DNA of 64,000 bases from Flavobacteriaceae bacterium (GTDB lineage Bacteria > Bacteroidota > Bacteroidia > Flavobacteriales > Flavobacteriaceae), in contig JANQKN010000190.1 in NCBI GenBank assembly GCA_028281065.1, positions 1 through 64,000 of the forward strand. The letters are read 5' to 3'. Under the pieces are notes generated by a model. That model was not told where the DNA came from and did not search any database. It worked only from the letters and a program-made list of their open reading frames with translations. The stretch's first letter is position 1; each line of letters begins with the position of its first letter. A program made the position numbers and the translations under genes. Shown here piece by piece: positions 33,411 through 42,405 of the stretch.

Positions 33411-33438
33411 AAAAAACCGCCCCCAAAATGGAAGCGGT
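33411..33438 (-). terminator. Terminator of the fad operon
   Basis: On the minus strand, ACCGCTTCC / GGGGGCGGT forms a 9-bp stem (two G-T pairs) with a 5-nt loop and ends in six T, about 57 nt after the acyl-CoA dehydrogenase stop. Confidence 0.85.
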
Positions 33439-33494
33439 ATTCAACTAACTAACCAAGATTCAAAAAATAGAAGAAAACTTTCTGAATCTTTATC

Positions 33495-35306
33495 TTAAAA
33501 CGGATAGGTATTCTCCGCTGTTACTTTTTCTGCAATCTTGTTGCGCAAGGCTACTACATTCGGCATGTTCTGATATTTGGTAAAACGTTTTAAGCCCATA
33601 AGCATCATGCGTTGTTCGTCACCTTCGGCAAAGGATACAATCCCTTCTTTTGCTTTTTTAATGGTGGTTTCCACTGCATTGTACAAATACAACTGTGCCA
33701 TGGCAATCTGGATGTCCTGCTGCTCGGCCCCAAATCGTTTTACATTCTTCTGTGTACGTAAGATAGCACTTTCTGCCATATAAATTTCGATAAGGATATC
33801 GCTGGCTGCCATTAATAATTGCTGATGTTTTTCGAGGTCTGGACCAATTTTTTGCACAGCACTACCGGCAACCATTAGGAATACTTTTTTAAGCTTAGCA
33901 ATCATGGCATTTTCTTCGGATAATACTTCAGAATAATCGGGTGTATCGAAAGAGGGGATAGCCATCAATTCGTTGGCAACAGCCATAGCGGGTTCCAACA
34001 GATTAACGTGGCCTTTCATGGCCTTTTTTACCAGCATTCCTACGGCCAACATTCGGTTTATTTCGTTGGTTCCTTCGTAAATCCTGGAAATACGGGCATC
34101 CCTCCATGCAGCTTCCATAGGGGTATCGGCACTAAAACCCATTCCACCAAAGATCTGTATCCCTTCGTCGGAACAATTCTGGATGTCTTCGGAAACGGCT
34201 ACTTTTAGGATGGAACACTCTATAGCGTATTCTTCTACACCTTTTAGTTCGGCTTCTTGGTGAGTGTTGCCCTCGCCCATCCTTATGGTAATGCGGTCTT
34301 CTATGTTTTTGGCAGCACGGTAGCAAGCACTTTCCCCTACATAGGCACTGGTTGCCATTTCGGCTATTTTGGCTTTAATGGCACCAAACTTGGCGATAGG
34401 AGTTTTAAACTGAATACGCTCATTGGCGTATTTTACCGAGCTATCGATCACACGTCGCTGCGCATCCAAACAGGCTGCTGCTAGTTTGATACGTCCTACG
34501 TTTAGGGCATTCATGGCGATCTTAAAACCGTTACCCCTTTCAGAAAGCATATTGGCTACGGGAACCTTGGTTTCGTTGAAGAAAACCTGTCGGGTAGAGG
34601 AGGCGTGAATTCCTAATTTCTGCTCTTCTTCCCCAAGGGTAATACCATTTTCAGGATCGTTTTCTATAATAAAACCTGTAATGTTTTTATCGTCCTCGAT
34701 TCGGGCAAATACAATGAAGAGGTTACAGAACCCAGCATTGGATATCCACATTTTTTGTCCACTGATACTATAATAGGTGCCGTCTTCTGAAAGTACGGCT
34801 TTGGTCTTCCCACTGTTAGCGTCGCTTCCTGCTCCAGGCTCGGTTAAACAGTAAGCTCCGAACCATTCGCCGGAAGCTAACTTGGGGACGTATTTTTTGC
34901 GTTGTTCCTCAGTTCCATATAAGGTAATGGGCATGGTTCCGATTCCTGTGTGTGCTCCAAATGCGGTAGCAATGGATCCTGTGGCTCCAGAGATATAATC
35001 GCATACCAACATGGTGGTTACAAAGCCCATACCCAGTCCTCCGTAGGCTTCGGGAACGGCGATTCCCAAAAGACCCAGTTCGCCTGCTTTTTTCATGATC
35101 TCTTCGGTGAAGGCATAGTCCTTCTTCTCGAACCGCTCCTTATGGGGCCAAATTTCGCGATCCACAAATTCCCTTACGGATTCTTTCATCATCTTTTGCT
35201 CTTCGGTAAAATCCTCTGGCGTAAATACATCTTCACAAGGAGTTTCCTTTACCAAGAATTGTCCTCCGCGTAAGATATTCTGCTGTATGTTTTCTGTCGT
35301 TTCCAT
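33495..35306 (-). CDS. fadE: Acyl-CoA dehydrogenase
   Basis: This 603-residue FAD enzyme does the first step of beta-oxidation. It has the signatures CLTEPGAGSDANSG (flavin/substrate), GQKMWISNAG, and FGGMGFSADTPMEAAWRDARI with the YEGTNEINR helix near the C-terminal end of the dehydrogenase core. About 190 extra C-terminal residues (~410-603) make it longer than short-chain members, as in VLCAD-like enzymes and Bacillus FadE. It is third in the fad operon, 42 nt after the thiolase gene, and is followed by a terminator. The gene order matches Bacillus fadN-fadA-fadE. Confidence 0.93.
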   Translation of the reverse strand: METTENIQQNILRGGQFLVKETPCEDVFTPEDFTEEQKMMKESVREFVDREIWPHKERFEKKDYAFTEEIMKKAGELGLLGIAVPEAYGGLGMGFVTTMLVCDYISGATGSIATAFGAHTGIGTMPITLYGTEEQRKKYVPKLASGEWFGAYCLTEPGAGSDANSGKTKAVLSEDGTYYSISGQKMWISNAGFCNLFIVFARIEDDKNITGFIIENDPENGITLGEEEQKLGIHASSTRQVFFNETKVPVANMLSERGNGFKIAMNALNVGRIKLAAACLDAQRRVIDSSVKYANERIQFKTPIAKFGAIKAKIAEMATSAYVGESACYRAAKNIEDRITIRMGEGNTHQEAELKGVEEYAIECSILKVAVSEDIQNCSDEGIQIFGGMGFSADTPMEAAWRDARISRIYEGTNEINRMLAVGMLVKKAMKGHVNLLEPAMAVANELMAIPSFDTPDYSEVLSEENAMIAKLKKVFLMVAGSAVQKIGPDLEKHQQLLMAASDILIEIYMAESAILRTQKNVKRFGAEQQDIQIAMAQLYLYNAVETTIKKAKEGIVSFAEGDEQRMMLMGLKRFTKYQNMPNVVALRNKIAEKVTAENTYPF

Positions 35307-35348
35307 GATTCTATATGCTTTGACCCATTGTGGGTTCTGGGTTTTGTA

Positions 35349-36539
35349 TTAGTTTAAAAATTCGAATATTCCTGCGGCACCTTGTCCGGTTCCTACACAC
35401 ATGGTTACCATTCCGTACTGTCCTTGCATGTTGCGTTTACGCATTTCGTCAAACAACTGTACAGACAACTTGGCTCCGGTACATCCCAAGGGATGCCCCA
35501 AGGCAATGGCTCCTCCGTTTACGTTTACGATGTCTGGATTTAGGTCCAATTCACGGATTACGGCCAAACTTTGTGAAGCAAAGGCTTCGTTCAGTTCAAT
35601 CAACTTAATGTCGTCTTGCTTCAATCCACCTTGTTCTAGTGCTTTTGGGATGGCCTTTACGGGGCCAATCCCCATAATTCTGGGCTCTACACCAGCAGCG
35701 GCATAGTTCACCATCCGTGCTATGGGTTCTAGGTTCAGTTCCTTTACCATGTCTTCGCTCATCACCATAACAAAGGCAGCACCATCGCTCATTTGGGAAG
35801 AATTCCCAGCGGTAACGCTTCCCCCTTGTGCAAACACGGGACGTAACTTCGCCAAGGCTTCCCTATTGGTTCCTTTTCTGGGACCTTCGTCTTTGGTTAC
35901 GGTATATTTCTTGGTAGCTTTTTTGCCATTGTCATCTATAAAGGTTTGCTCTACTTCTATAGGAACAATCTGATCTTTAAAACGATCTTCTGCCTGAGCC
36001 TTCAAAGCTTTCATATGGCTGTTATACGCAAATTCGTCCTGATCTTCTCGGGATACCTTAAACTGATTGGCAACGGCTTCGGCAGTATTCCCCATACCCC
36101 AATAGTAATCTTCGTGCCCAGACTTTATAAGGTCGTAATTAAGTTCTGGCTTAAATCCTGTCATGGGAACGGAGCTCATGCTTTCGGATCCCCCTGCAAT
36201 GATGCAATCGGCCATACCCGCTTGGATTTTTGCTGTGGCAATCCCAATGGTTTCCACTCCTGAGGAACAGAAGCGGTTTACAGTCACGCCAGGAACATCT
36301 ACAATATCCAATCCCATGAGGGAAATAAGGCGCGCCATGTTTAATCCTTGCGATCCTTCGGGCATCGCATTCCCTACGATAACATCGTCTATGCGCTTTT
36401 TATCGAGTTGAGGTAATTCCTTCATCATGTGTTCGATGGTCTCGGCGGCCAATTCGTCGGCTCTTTTAAATCGAAACACACCTCTTGGGGCTTTCCCAAC
36501 TGCGGTTCTATATGCTTTTACTATATATGCTGTTTTCAT
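35349..36539 (-). CDS. fadA: Acetyl-CoA C-acyltransferase (3-ketoacyl-CoA thiolase)
   Basis: This 396-residue thiolase cleaves 3-ketoacyl-CoA in the last step of beta-oxidation. Catalytic residues are visible: nucleophile Cys91 in NRFCSSG, the His in [10 protein letters not shown], and the base Cys in [15 protein letters not shown] is also present. It lies 45 nt downstream of the multifunctional enzyme gene, matching the FadN-FadA order. Length and motifs are normal for a degradative thiolase. Confidence 0.94.
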   Translation of the reverse strand: MKTAYIVKAYRTAVGKAPRGVFRFKRADELAAETIEHMMKELPQLDKKRIDDVIVGNAMPEGSQGLNMARLISLMGLDIVDVPGVTVNRFCSSGVETIGIATAKIQAGMADCIIAGGSESMSSVPMTGFKPELNYDLIKSGHEDYYWGMGNTAEAVANQFKVSREDQDEFAYNSHMKALKAQAEDRFKDQIVPIEVEQTFIDDNGKKATKKYTVTKDEGPRKGTNREALAKLRPVFAQGGSVTAGNSSQMSDGAAFVMVMSEDMVKELNLEPIARMVNYAAAGVEPRIMGIGPVKAIPKALEQGGLKQDDIKLIELNEAFASQSLAVIRELDLNPDIVNVNGGAIALGHPLGCTGAKLSVQLFDEMRKRNMQGQYGMVTMCVGTGQGAAGIFEFLN

Positions 36540-36584
36540 AAATTTTTGCTTTATGCTATAAGCTTAAGGCGTATAGCAGAAACG

Positions 36585-38993
36585 TTAGTTTCTTAATGGT
36601 TTTCCTTTCTGAATCATATGCTGTAGGCGTTCCAATGTCTTGCGTTCACCACAAAGGCTCAGGAAGGCTTCACGTTCCAAATCCAATAGATACTGTTCGG
36701 TAACCAAAGTGGGTTCGGATAGGTCTCCACCTGCCATGACATAAGCCAATTTATTGGCAATCTTTTTATCGTGTTCACTTATGTAATTGCTGGCTTCCAT
36801 GCTATCGGTTCCTACCAAGAACATTCCCAAAGCTTGTTTTCCAAGTACTTTTACATCTTTTCTGCGTACGGGCTTGGTATATCCCATATCGGCCATTTGT
36901 CGTGCTACGGCTTTGGCGGTAGCAATCTGTCGGTCTTTATTAACAACTACAATGTCCTTACCTTTTTTAAGGATATCCAAATCGTAGGCTTCGTAGGCTG
37001 AAGTGGAAACTTTAGCCATCCCTATGGTTAGGAAATACTCCTGAAGCCTGTTAAGCTCTACATCGTTCTTTTGGAAAGAATCACTGGCACGAAGGGCCAT
37101 CTCTTTGGATCCACCCCCGCCGGGGATCACCCCAACACCAAATTCTACCAAACCTATATAACTTTCGGCAGCTGCTACGATGCGATCGGCATGTAGCGTC
37201 ATTTCGCATCCACCACCCAAAGTCATTCCATGAGGGGCAACTACGGTTGGGATGGAGGAGTAACGCAAACGCATCACGGTATCCTGAAAATACTTCACGG
37301 CCATGTTCAATTCGTCATATTCCTGCTCCACAGCCATCATAAAGATCATTCCAATATTGGCTCCTACGGAGAAATTAGCTCCTTGGTTCCCTATTACCAA
37401 GCCATCATAATTGGCTTCGGCTAGATCCAATGCTTTGTTCAGTCCTGCCAATACATTGCCACCAATGCTGTTCATTTTGCTTTGGAATTCGCAGTTTAGG
37501 ATTCCGTCACCCAAATCTTCTACAACAACACCGCTGTTTTTGAATACTTCGTTACTTTTTCTAATGTTGTCCAGAATAATGAATGCATCCTGTCCCGGGA
37601 TTTTTTCATGGGACTTTTTCGGAATATCATAATAATAGGAAGCTCCATCGTTTACGGTATAAAAGCTGGTTTTTCCTTCAGATAACATATCGGTAACCCA
37701 AGCGGCAGGTTCTTTGCCTAAGGTTTTGATCAATTCGATTCCTTTTTCTACCCCTATGGCATCCCAGATTTCGAAGGGTCCGTGTTCCCAACCAAATCCT
37801 GCCTTCATGGCATCGTCTATTTTATAAAGTTCATCGGATATTTCCGGGATTCGTTTGGAAACGTAGGCAAACATAGCCCCAAAGTTTTTGCGGTAAAACT
37901 CGCCCGCTTTGTCTTTTCCAGAAGCCAGTACCTTAAAACGGTCTATTACTTTATCGATGCTCTTGGTCATTTCCAAGGTGGCAAAACTGGCTCGTTTCTT
38001 AGCTCGGTATTCCAAGGTGTTTAAATCCAGGGATAGGATTTCGGATTTTCCATCGTTACCCTTTACTTTTTTATAGAACCCTTGTCCCGTTTTACTACCC
38101 AACCATTTGTTTTCCATCATGGTATCTATGAAGCTAGGCAGTTGGAAAAGATCGTGCTCTTCGTCATCAGGGCAGTTCTGGTGGATGCCATTAGCAACAT
38201 GTACCAAGGTGTCCAACCCTACCACATCTACGGTCCTAAAGGTGGCCGATTTGGGTCTTCCAATAACGGGACCAGTGAGTTTATCCACTTCTTCTATGGT
38301 CAAGCCCATTTCCTTTACTTGGTGGAACAGGCTTTGGATTCCAAAAATTCCGATGCGGTTCCCGATAAAAGCAGGAGTGTCTTTGGCAATGACAGATGTT
38401 TTTCCGAGGAATTGTTCTCCATAACTATTTAAGAAATCTAAGATTTCTTGGGAAGTATCGGGCCCTGGAATAATTTCGAATAGTTTCAAATATCGCGGAG
38501 GGTTAAAGAAGTGGGTCCCACAGAAATGTTTTCTGAAGTCTTCACTTCGCCCTTCATTCATAAACTTAATGGGGATCCCCGAAGTATTGGAAGTGATCAA
38601 TGTTCCTGGGGTACGGTACTTCTCCAGGTTTTCGAAGACCTGCTTCTTAATATCCAAGCGCTCTACCACCACTTCAATAATCCAGTCTACATCGGCCACT
38701 TTGGCGATATCATCTTCTAGGTTTCCAGTGGTAATCCTACTGGCGAATTTTTTATGGTATAGGGGAGCGGGTTTGGATTTTATGGAATTTGCCAGGGCGT
38801 CATTCACCAAACGGTTACGAACGGCTTTATCCTCTAGGGTAAGTCCTTTGGCTATTTCCTTTTCATTCAATTCCCTGGGAACAATATCCAACAGCAGTAC
38901 TTCCACTCCAATATTGGCAAAATGGCAAGCAATTCCGCTACCCATGATCCCAGAGCCGATAACAGCTACTTTTTCTATTCTTCTTTTTGGCAT
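36585..38993 (-). CDS. fadN: 3-hydroxyacyl-CoA dehydrogenase/enoyl-CoA hydratase (FadN-type)
   Basis: This 802-residue multifunctional enzyme runs in FadN order: dehydrogenase first, hydratase last. The NAD-binding Rossmann motif GSGIMGSGIA is at the N-terminus, followed by SNTSGIPIKF and FFNPPRYLKLFEIIPG (catalytic His just before, in GTHFF). The hydratase part has GANFSVGANIG and LGGGCEMTLHADRIV, with GLVEFGVGVIPGGGGS. The domain order is opposite to E. coli FadB. Its ATG shares its A with the TAA of the MarR gene (TAATG), so the regulator and enzyme are translationally coupled. Confidence 0.94.
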   Translation of the reverse strand: MPKRRIEKVAVIGSGIMGSGIACHFANIGVEVLLLDIVPRELNEKEIAKGLTLEDKAVRNRLVNDALANSIKSKPAPLYHKKFASRITTGNLEDDIAKVADVDWIIEVVVERLDIKKQVFENLEKYRTPGTLITSNTSGIPIKFMNEGRSEDFRKHFCGTHFFNPPRYLKLFEIIPGPDTSQEILDFLNSYGEQFLGKTSVIAKDTPAFIGNRIGIFGIQSLFHQVKEMGLTIEEVDKLTGPVIGRPKSATFRTVDVVGLDTLVHVANGIHQNCPDDEEHDLFQLPSFIDTMMENKWLGSKTGQGFYKKVKGNDGKSEILSLDLNTLEYRAKKRASFATLEMTKSIDKVIDRFKVLASGKDKAGEFYRKNFGAMFAYVSKRIPEISDELYKIDDAMKAGFGWEHGPFEIWDAIGVEKGIELIKTLGKEPAAWVTDMLSEGKTSFYTVNDGASYYYDIPKKSHEKIPGQDAFIILDNIRKSNEVFKNSGVVVEDLGDGILNCEFQSKMNSIGGNVLAGLNKALDLAEANYDGLVIGNQGANFSVGANIGMIFMMAVEQEYDELNMAVKYFQDTVMRLRYSSIPTVVAPHGMTLGGGCEMTLHADRIVAAAESYIGLVEFGVGVIPGGGGSKEMALRASDSFQKNDVELNRLQEYFLTIGMAKVSTSAYEAYDLDILKKGKDIVVVNKDRQIATAKAVARQMADMGYTKPVRRKDVKVLGKQALGMFLVGTDSMEASNYISEHDKKIANKLAYVMAGGDLSEPTLVTEQYLLDLEREAFLSLCGERKTLERLQHMIQKGKPLRN

Positions 38994-39445
38994 TATACGG
39001 TTTGTTTTTTAGTCGTGTATATTTTTTTGGACTGTATCAAGTCCAGTATGGTATTGGCTACATTTTTGAAGGTCTGCAGGTCTTTGTCCGAAACCTTTTC
39101 GCGTACCGCTTCATCAAAACGAAGAACCACTTGCTTGGAAAACTCGCGCATTTCCACTCCAAAAGGGGTGAGGTGGATTAATACCCCACGGCCATCTGCC
39201 GGATTGGGACGTCGCTCGATCAAGCCTTTTTCTTCCATGTTTTTTAAGGTGCGGGAAAGACTGGTAGCCTCCATTCCCATTTTGGGTCCCAAAGCAGTGG
39301 AAGGGGTGCCTTCTTCGGGGTCTATACTAATAAGTGCAAACCCTGTAGCCATGGTGCTTTCCTTTTTACCCGCTTCTTCGTTATACATTTTTTGTACGGC
39401 CATCCAAGTGGCGCGAAGCATGTAGTCTATGGTTTTTTCTTTCAA
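38993..39445 (-). CDS. MarR family transcriptional regulator of the fad operon
   Basis: This 150-residue winged-helix regulator has the MarR core MGMEATSLSRTLKNMEEKGLIERRPNPADGR split over residues ~70-100 (recognition helix and wing), and a coiled C-terminal dimer helix. It is first in the fad operon and should repress it until an acyl-CoA or related ligand binds. The start is a TTG (KEKTIDYM follows), because a stop codon lies seven codons upstream and no ATG fits before residue 9. An 18-bp perfect palindrome lies 44-61 nt upstream and overlaps the presumed -33 region, which suits autorepression. Confidence 0.9.
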   Translation of the reverse strand: MKEKTIDYMLRATWMAVQKMYNEEAGKKESTMATGFALISIDPEEGTPSTALGPKMGMEATSLSRTLKNMEEKGLIERRPNPADGRGVLIHLTPFGVEMREFSKQVVLRFDEAVREKVSDKDLQTFKNVANTILDLIQSKKIYTTKKQTV

Positions 39446-39472
39446 GGGAAATCTTGTTTGAAATTAGTTTTC

Positions 39473-39480
39473 CAAAGATA
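39473..39480 (-). promoter_or_regulatory. Candidate -7 box (TATCTTTG) of the fad operon
   Basis: TATCTTTG on the minus strand fits the Bacteroidota TANNTTTG box and would place transcription start near 39466, about 20 nt before the MarR start. No good TTTG -33 is visible 20 nt upstream; that position falls within the palindrome. Confidence 0.5.
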
Positions 39481-39488
39481 GAAAAAAA

Positions 39489-39506
39489 TATTATGCATGC
39501 ATAATA
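39489..39506. promoter_or_regulatory. 18-bp perfect palindrome, candidate MarR operator
   Basis: TATTATGCATGCATAATA is a perfect inverted repeat next to the only MarR gene in the window and covers the -33 zone of its promoter. The size is right for a MarR dimer. Binding is inference. Confidence 0.7.
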
Positions 39507-39562
39507 AATAAACAAAATTTTATGATAAGTTCCTATAGTTTTTTATGGATGACTCCACAGCC

Positions 39563-40534
39563 CTATTTCAGGGCTACGAGTTTGTTCCAGGATTCGAAGA
39601 AATCCTTATCGAACACAGATTCCTTTGTTCTGGGTTTTTTTAACCACTCCAATTGTTTGGGACTCAAATACTTTTGTGGATTTTGTTTTAACCCCAAGGC
39701 ACTGTTTATTTTGGTCTTTTGGACTTCGGTTAGGGGGATGTGCTTAAACTTACTGTGTTGTATGAAGTAATCTTCATCCCGTGGGGACCATTGAAACTGC
39801 GATTTGGCCACAGGTTCCATTTTGTTAGCCCTAGCAAAGCCCGATAGTTCTTCTTCGGAGATTTCATCAGCATCGTAGATAACCCGAACCACTTCGGCGC
39901 GATTCATAAAACCCGCTTGTGTAGCTAGAACACCTTCCTGGGATCCCAATTCTTTTTCACCCGTCCAGAAGCAATACATTTTATAGTGTTTTTCCTGAAG
40001 GTTATGATCCGAAGTAGTGGTAGTAAGTTCCTTACCCAAGATTTTAACGTATTCGGGCACAGGGTTGCCGTATACTTCCATAGCTTTTAGCATAGCATTG
40101 TACAATCCTTTGGCAGAATAATCGCTGGCTACCCTGCGTACAATATTTTCCCCTTTGTCGTTTACGATGCGAACCACAGGATTGTTCCAAGTGGGTTCGT
40201 TGTATTTTTTAAGGATCTGGCGGTCTTTACCTCCTTTATTATTGAATATGGCTAAGGGGATGAATTCGTTCTCTATAGCTTCGGTCATTAAAGGGTGGGA
40301 GAGTACATTATGACCATAGTTGCGACAGGTAGCACAACCGGGTACTTCCTGAAATAGGATAAGAACAGGTTTCCCTTCTTTTTTGGATAAATTAATGGCG
40401 GTGTCGTAATCACGGTACCAGCGTACTTTTCCTAATTCTTCGTCTTGATTCTGGCCGTTAGTACGTTCCTGGGCAGTCAATGGCTGTAACAATAGTACAG
40501 CCACAATTAACTGAAGCATTTTGGGTAGACTCAT
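39563..40534 (-). CDS. Exported thioredoxin-like protein fused to a partial MsrA-like domain
   Basis: This 323-residue protein has a signal peptide (to ~LTAQ, residue 21). A thioredoxin-like domain (~35-160) carries VPGCATC at 64-70, a CxxC pair (Cys67/Cys70) at the site where the related VPGUxxT family has selenocysteine. A second domain (~180-235) resembles the start of peptide-methionine sulfoxide reductase A: YCFWTGE with Cys188, then EGVLATQAGF and AEVVRVIYDADEISEEEL. The downstream MsrA parts (GxDxGxQYRS) are missing, and a ~75-residue unrelated C-terminus follows. Redox repair in the envelope is a plausible role, not proven. The gene stands alone. Confidence 0.75.
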   Translation of the reverse strand: MSLPKMLQLIVAVLLLQPLTAQERTNGQNQDEELGKVRWYRDYDTAINLSKKEGKPVLILFQEVPGCATCRNYGHNVLSHPLMTEAIENEFIPLAIFNNKGGKDRQILKKYNEPTWNNPVVRIVNDKGENIVRRVASDYSAKGLYNAMLKAMEVYGNPVPEYVKILGKELTTTTSDHNLQEKHYKMYCFWTGEKELGSQEGVLATQAGFMNRAEVVRVIYDADEISEEELSGFARANKMEPVAKSQFQWSPRDEDYFIQHSKFKHIPLTEVQKTKINSALGLKQNPQKYLSPKQLEWLKKPRTKESVFDKDFFESWNKLVALK

Positions 40535-40703
40535 ATCCTATGTTTATAAAATTACTCGCAAAGCGAAGGTTAAATATTTCAAGGCTTGCCTCGAAATTAA
40601 ACTTGGTTTTCAATGAATACCTTCTGGGTGTGTCCTGAGGTAGTCAACATAGAATAAGTCTACAGGAATAGGGAACACTTACAGCTAAGATGTTAGTTTT
40701 TCC

Positions 40704-41720
40704 TTAAAAGTCCATGGCCTCTTTTCGGGATTTGATATTGAGCTTGGTGTATATGTTGCTTACGTGCGACTTAACGGTGCTGAGCCCAATGTTGAAGGCT
40801 TCCGAAATCTCCTTATTGGAACGCCCCTGTTTAATCTCTTCCAGGATCTTCCGTTCCTGAACACTCAGCTTATGTAGTGGGTTGGCCTGTTTTTTCCGTT
40901 TTCGCTTCAAAAAGTGATTCAATACAAAACCAAGGATAAAGAACCCCAAGCCTATAATAATGTAGGTATAGTAGTTACTGTTGTCACGGGGCAGTTGCGT
41001 TTTAAACGCTTTAAAATACGTGGAATTTTCCCTCCGCCACTTTTTGAGATAGGCTTCGTAGTAGGATTTGTTTAATGGGTAGTTCGATTCGAACTTACTC
41101 TTCTGGAGCGCATATAGCGATACCAAGCTATGGGAACTGGTATCTGCCACATACCGAAGCTTTTCATAGATAGCTTGGGTAACAAATTCGCCCTTCATGG
41201 AAGAACCCCCAAAATGGGTGCTGTCCACATAGCTATAGATATGATCTATTTCCCTGATTTCCTTGGAAGGTTCGTAGCCTGATATTGCAACAGGGTAGAA
41301 GGGTGGGTTTCCCGGAACGTTTTCTATGGTAATGCTAACATTTTTATTACCGATAAGAAAAATGTGGTTTTCCTCCTTACCACCAATGATGAGCGAGGCG
41401 GCAGGGGAGTTTCTTTTGGAAACGTGGATGCGGTATAATTGGTCTTCTTCCGAAAAGTATTGGGTGGCAAACGAAAAATTACCCAAACTGTCCATAGGGG
41501 CTTCCGAAATAATCATTCCGTTAGACATGGTATACATATCGTTAAGGGTAGGGATATGCGAAAGGTAAACCACCGGATTCCAAATGGAATCCAGCTGTAG
41601 TTTACCTTGTATACCCGACTTTTGTTTTGAAGTGGATTGTCCTAATGCACTCTGAAAAAACATTAGGAGCCCACAAAGAACAAGGAGGGATCGGTATGGC
41701 GGGTTAGTTGTGTAATTCAT
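40704..41720 (-). CDS. Membrane-anchored regulator: periplasmic domain, one TM helix, LuxR-type HTH
   Basis: This 338-residue one-component regulator has a signal-like N-terminus (to ~LGQS, residue 28). An extracytoplasmic region (~29-250) starts with a beta-rich part recalling DUF4369-like domains and ends in a helical stretch. A transmembrane helix is at 251-270, followed by a basic KRKRKK stop. The cytoplasmic LuxR/GerE HTH (283-338) has LSVQERKILEEIKQGRSN and STVKSHVSNIYTKLNI. It lacks receiver and kinase domains, so sensing and DNA binding sit in one chain. It follows the secreted His/Asn-rich gene by 17 nt and is driven from the same strong promoter. Ligand and targets unknown. Confidence 0.88.
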   Translation of the reverse strand: MNYTTNPPYRSLLVLCGLLMFFQSALGQSTSKQKSGIQGKLQLDSIWNPVVYLSHIPTLNDMYTMSNGMIISEAPMDSLGNFSFATQYFSEEDQLYRIHVSKRNSPAASLIIGGKEENHIFLIGNKNVSITIENVPGNPPFYPVAISGYEPSKEIREIDHIYSYVDSTHFGGSSMKGEFVTQAIYEKLRYVADTSSHSLVSLYALQKSKFESNYPLNKSYYEAYLKKWRRENSTYFKAFKTQLPRDNSNYYTYIIIGLGFFILGFVLNHFLKRKRKKQANPLHKLSVQERKILEEIKQGRSNKEISEAFNIGLSTVKSHVSNIYTKLNIKSRKEAMDF

Positions 41721-41737
41721 AGGGAAGCAAACACTTC

Positions 41738-42211
41738 TTAATTACTTCCTGATTGATGTGAATGGATCTGAATTTTACCGGTTACCTTTTTGGGTTTCAA
41801 TTTTACTACCCAATCGCCTTTCATGGGATCCTTAAAGCTTTTGTTGAGCTGCCCACAAACCGATTCCGAACTTTTACCCCCATCCGAAGAACTGGAATTG
41901 AGTTCGCTTTCCACAGAGAAATTCCCTTGTTTGTCCCCTTTTGGGTTGTAGATTTCCATAGTGAGCGCGCCAGACGAAATGGAACTGGACACCCCAATGT
42001 TAAGATGCTCCACATCTTCCTGTACCGAAATCTTGACCGATTCGTTTTTGGAACTGGATTCCAAATTAATGGATTTACTGGTTTGATAACTGGAACAATT
42101 GTGGTTCTTGTTGTGGTTGCTGTTGTGATTACTGTTTTGTTGAGCGAAAAGCAAAGAGCAACTGCTCAGGAGAAACATAACGAGTACGATTGATTTGATT
42201 GATGTTTTCAT
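41738..42211 (-). CDS. Small secreted protein with NxNH repeats
   Basis: This 157-residue protein has a signal peptide (cleaved near LFAQ, residue 24), then a short repeat NSNH-NSNH-NKNH (26-38), a Ser-rich beta segment, and a C-terminal half that looks like a compact beta-sandwich (SGALTMEIYNPKGDKQGNF, MKGDWVVKLKPKK), similar in rhythm to PPC/P-type domains. The three His could bind a metal. There are two Cys (Cys39 and one in SVCGQL). I know no family. It is first in an operon with a membrane-anchored LuxR-type regulator and has a perfect housekeeping promoter, so it may be the ligand, co-sensor or target of that regulator. Confidence 0.8.
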   Translation of the reverse strand: MKTSIKSIVLVMFLLSSCSLLFAQQNSNHNSNHNKNHNCSSYQTSKSINLESSSKNESVKISVQEDVEHLNIGVSSSISSGALTMEIYNPKGDKQGNFSVESELNSSSSDGGKSSESVCGQLNKSFKDPMKGDWVVKLKPKKVTGKIQIHSHQSGSN

Positions 42212-42240
42212 GATTTCTGATTTTTAAATTCTGAATAACA

Positions 42241-42272
42241 CAAATCTATTTTCCACAGGGCCGTTAGGCAAA
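42241..42272 (-). promoter_or_regulatory. Promoter of the NxNH protein/LuxR-type operon (TTTG-N20-TAGATTTG)
   Basis: On the minus strand, TTTG (42272-42269) and TAGATTTG (42248-42241) are 20 nt apart. Boxes and spacing are identical to the M36 promoters. Transcription should start near 42235, about 25 nt before the ATG. Confidence 0.85.
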
Positions 42273-42360
42273 TGGAAAAAGGCTGAAAAAAGAACGAAAA
42301 AAGTGCTAAAAACGTCTTTTCCTCCCTAAGATAGCGATAAAGGGCGACATTTTTCCGTAA

Positions 42361-42390
42361 AATAAAAAAGGACAGCTTTACCTGCCCTTT
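42361..42390 (-). terminator. Terminator of the acyl-CoA synthetase gene
   Basis: Minus-strand AAAGGGCAG / CTGTCCTTT stem (9 bp, one G-T pair), 6-nt loop and T run, 15 nt after the stop at 42406. Confidence 0.85.
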
Positions 42391-42405
42391 GTATTTTTTG
42401 ATTGC

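Noticed and set aside
39559-39575. Hairpin AGCCCT/AGGGCT at the stop of the thioredoxin-like gene as a terminator
   Set aside because: The stem is only 6 bp, overlaps the stop codon and has no T run after it on the minus strand.
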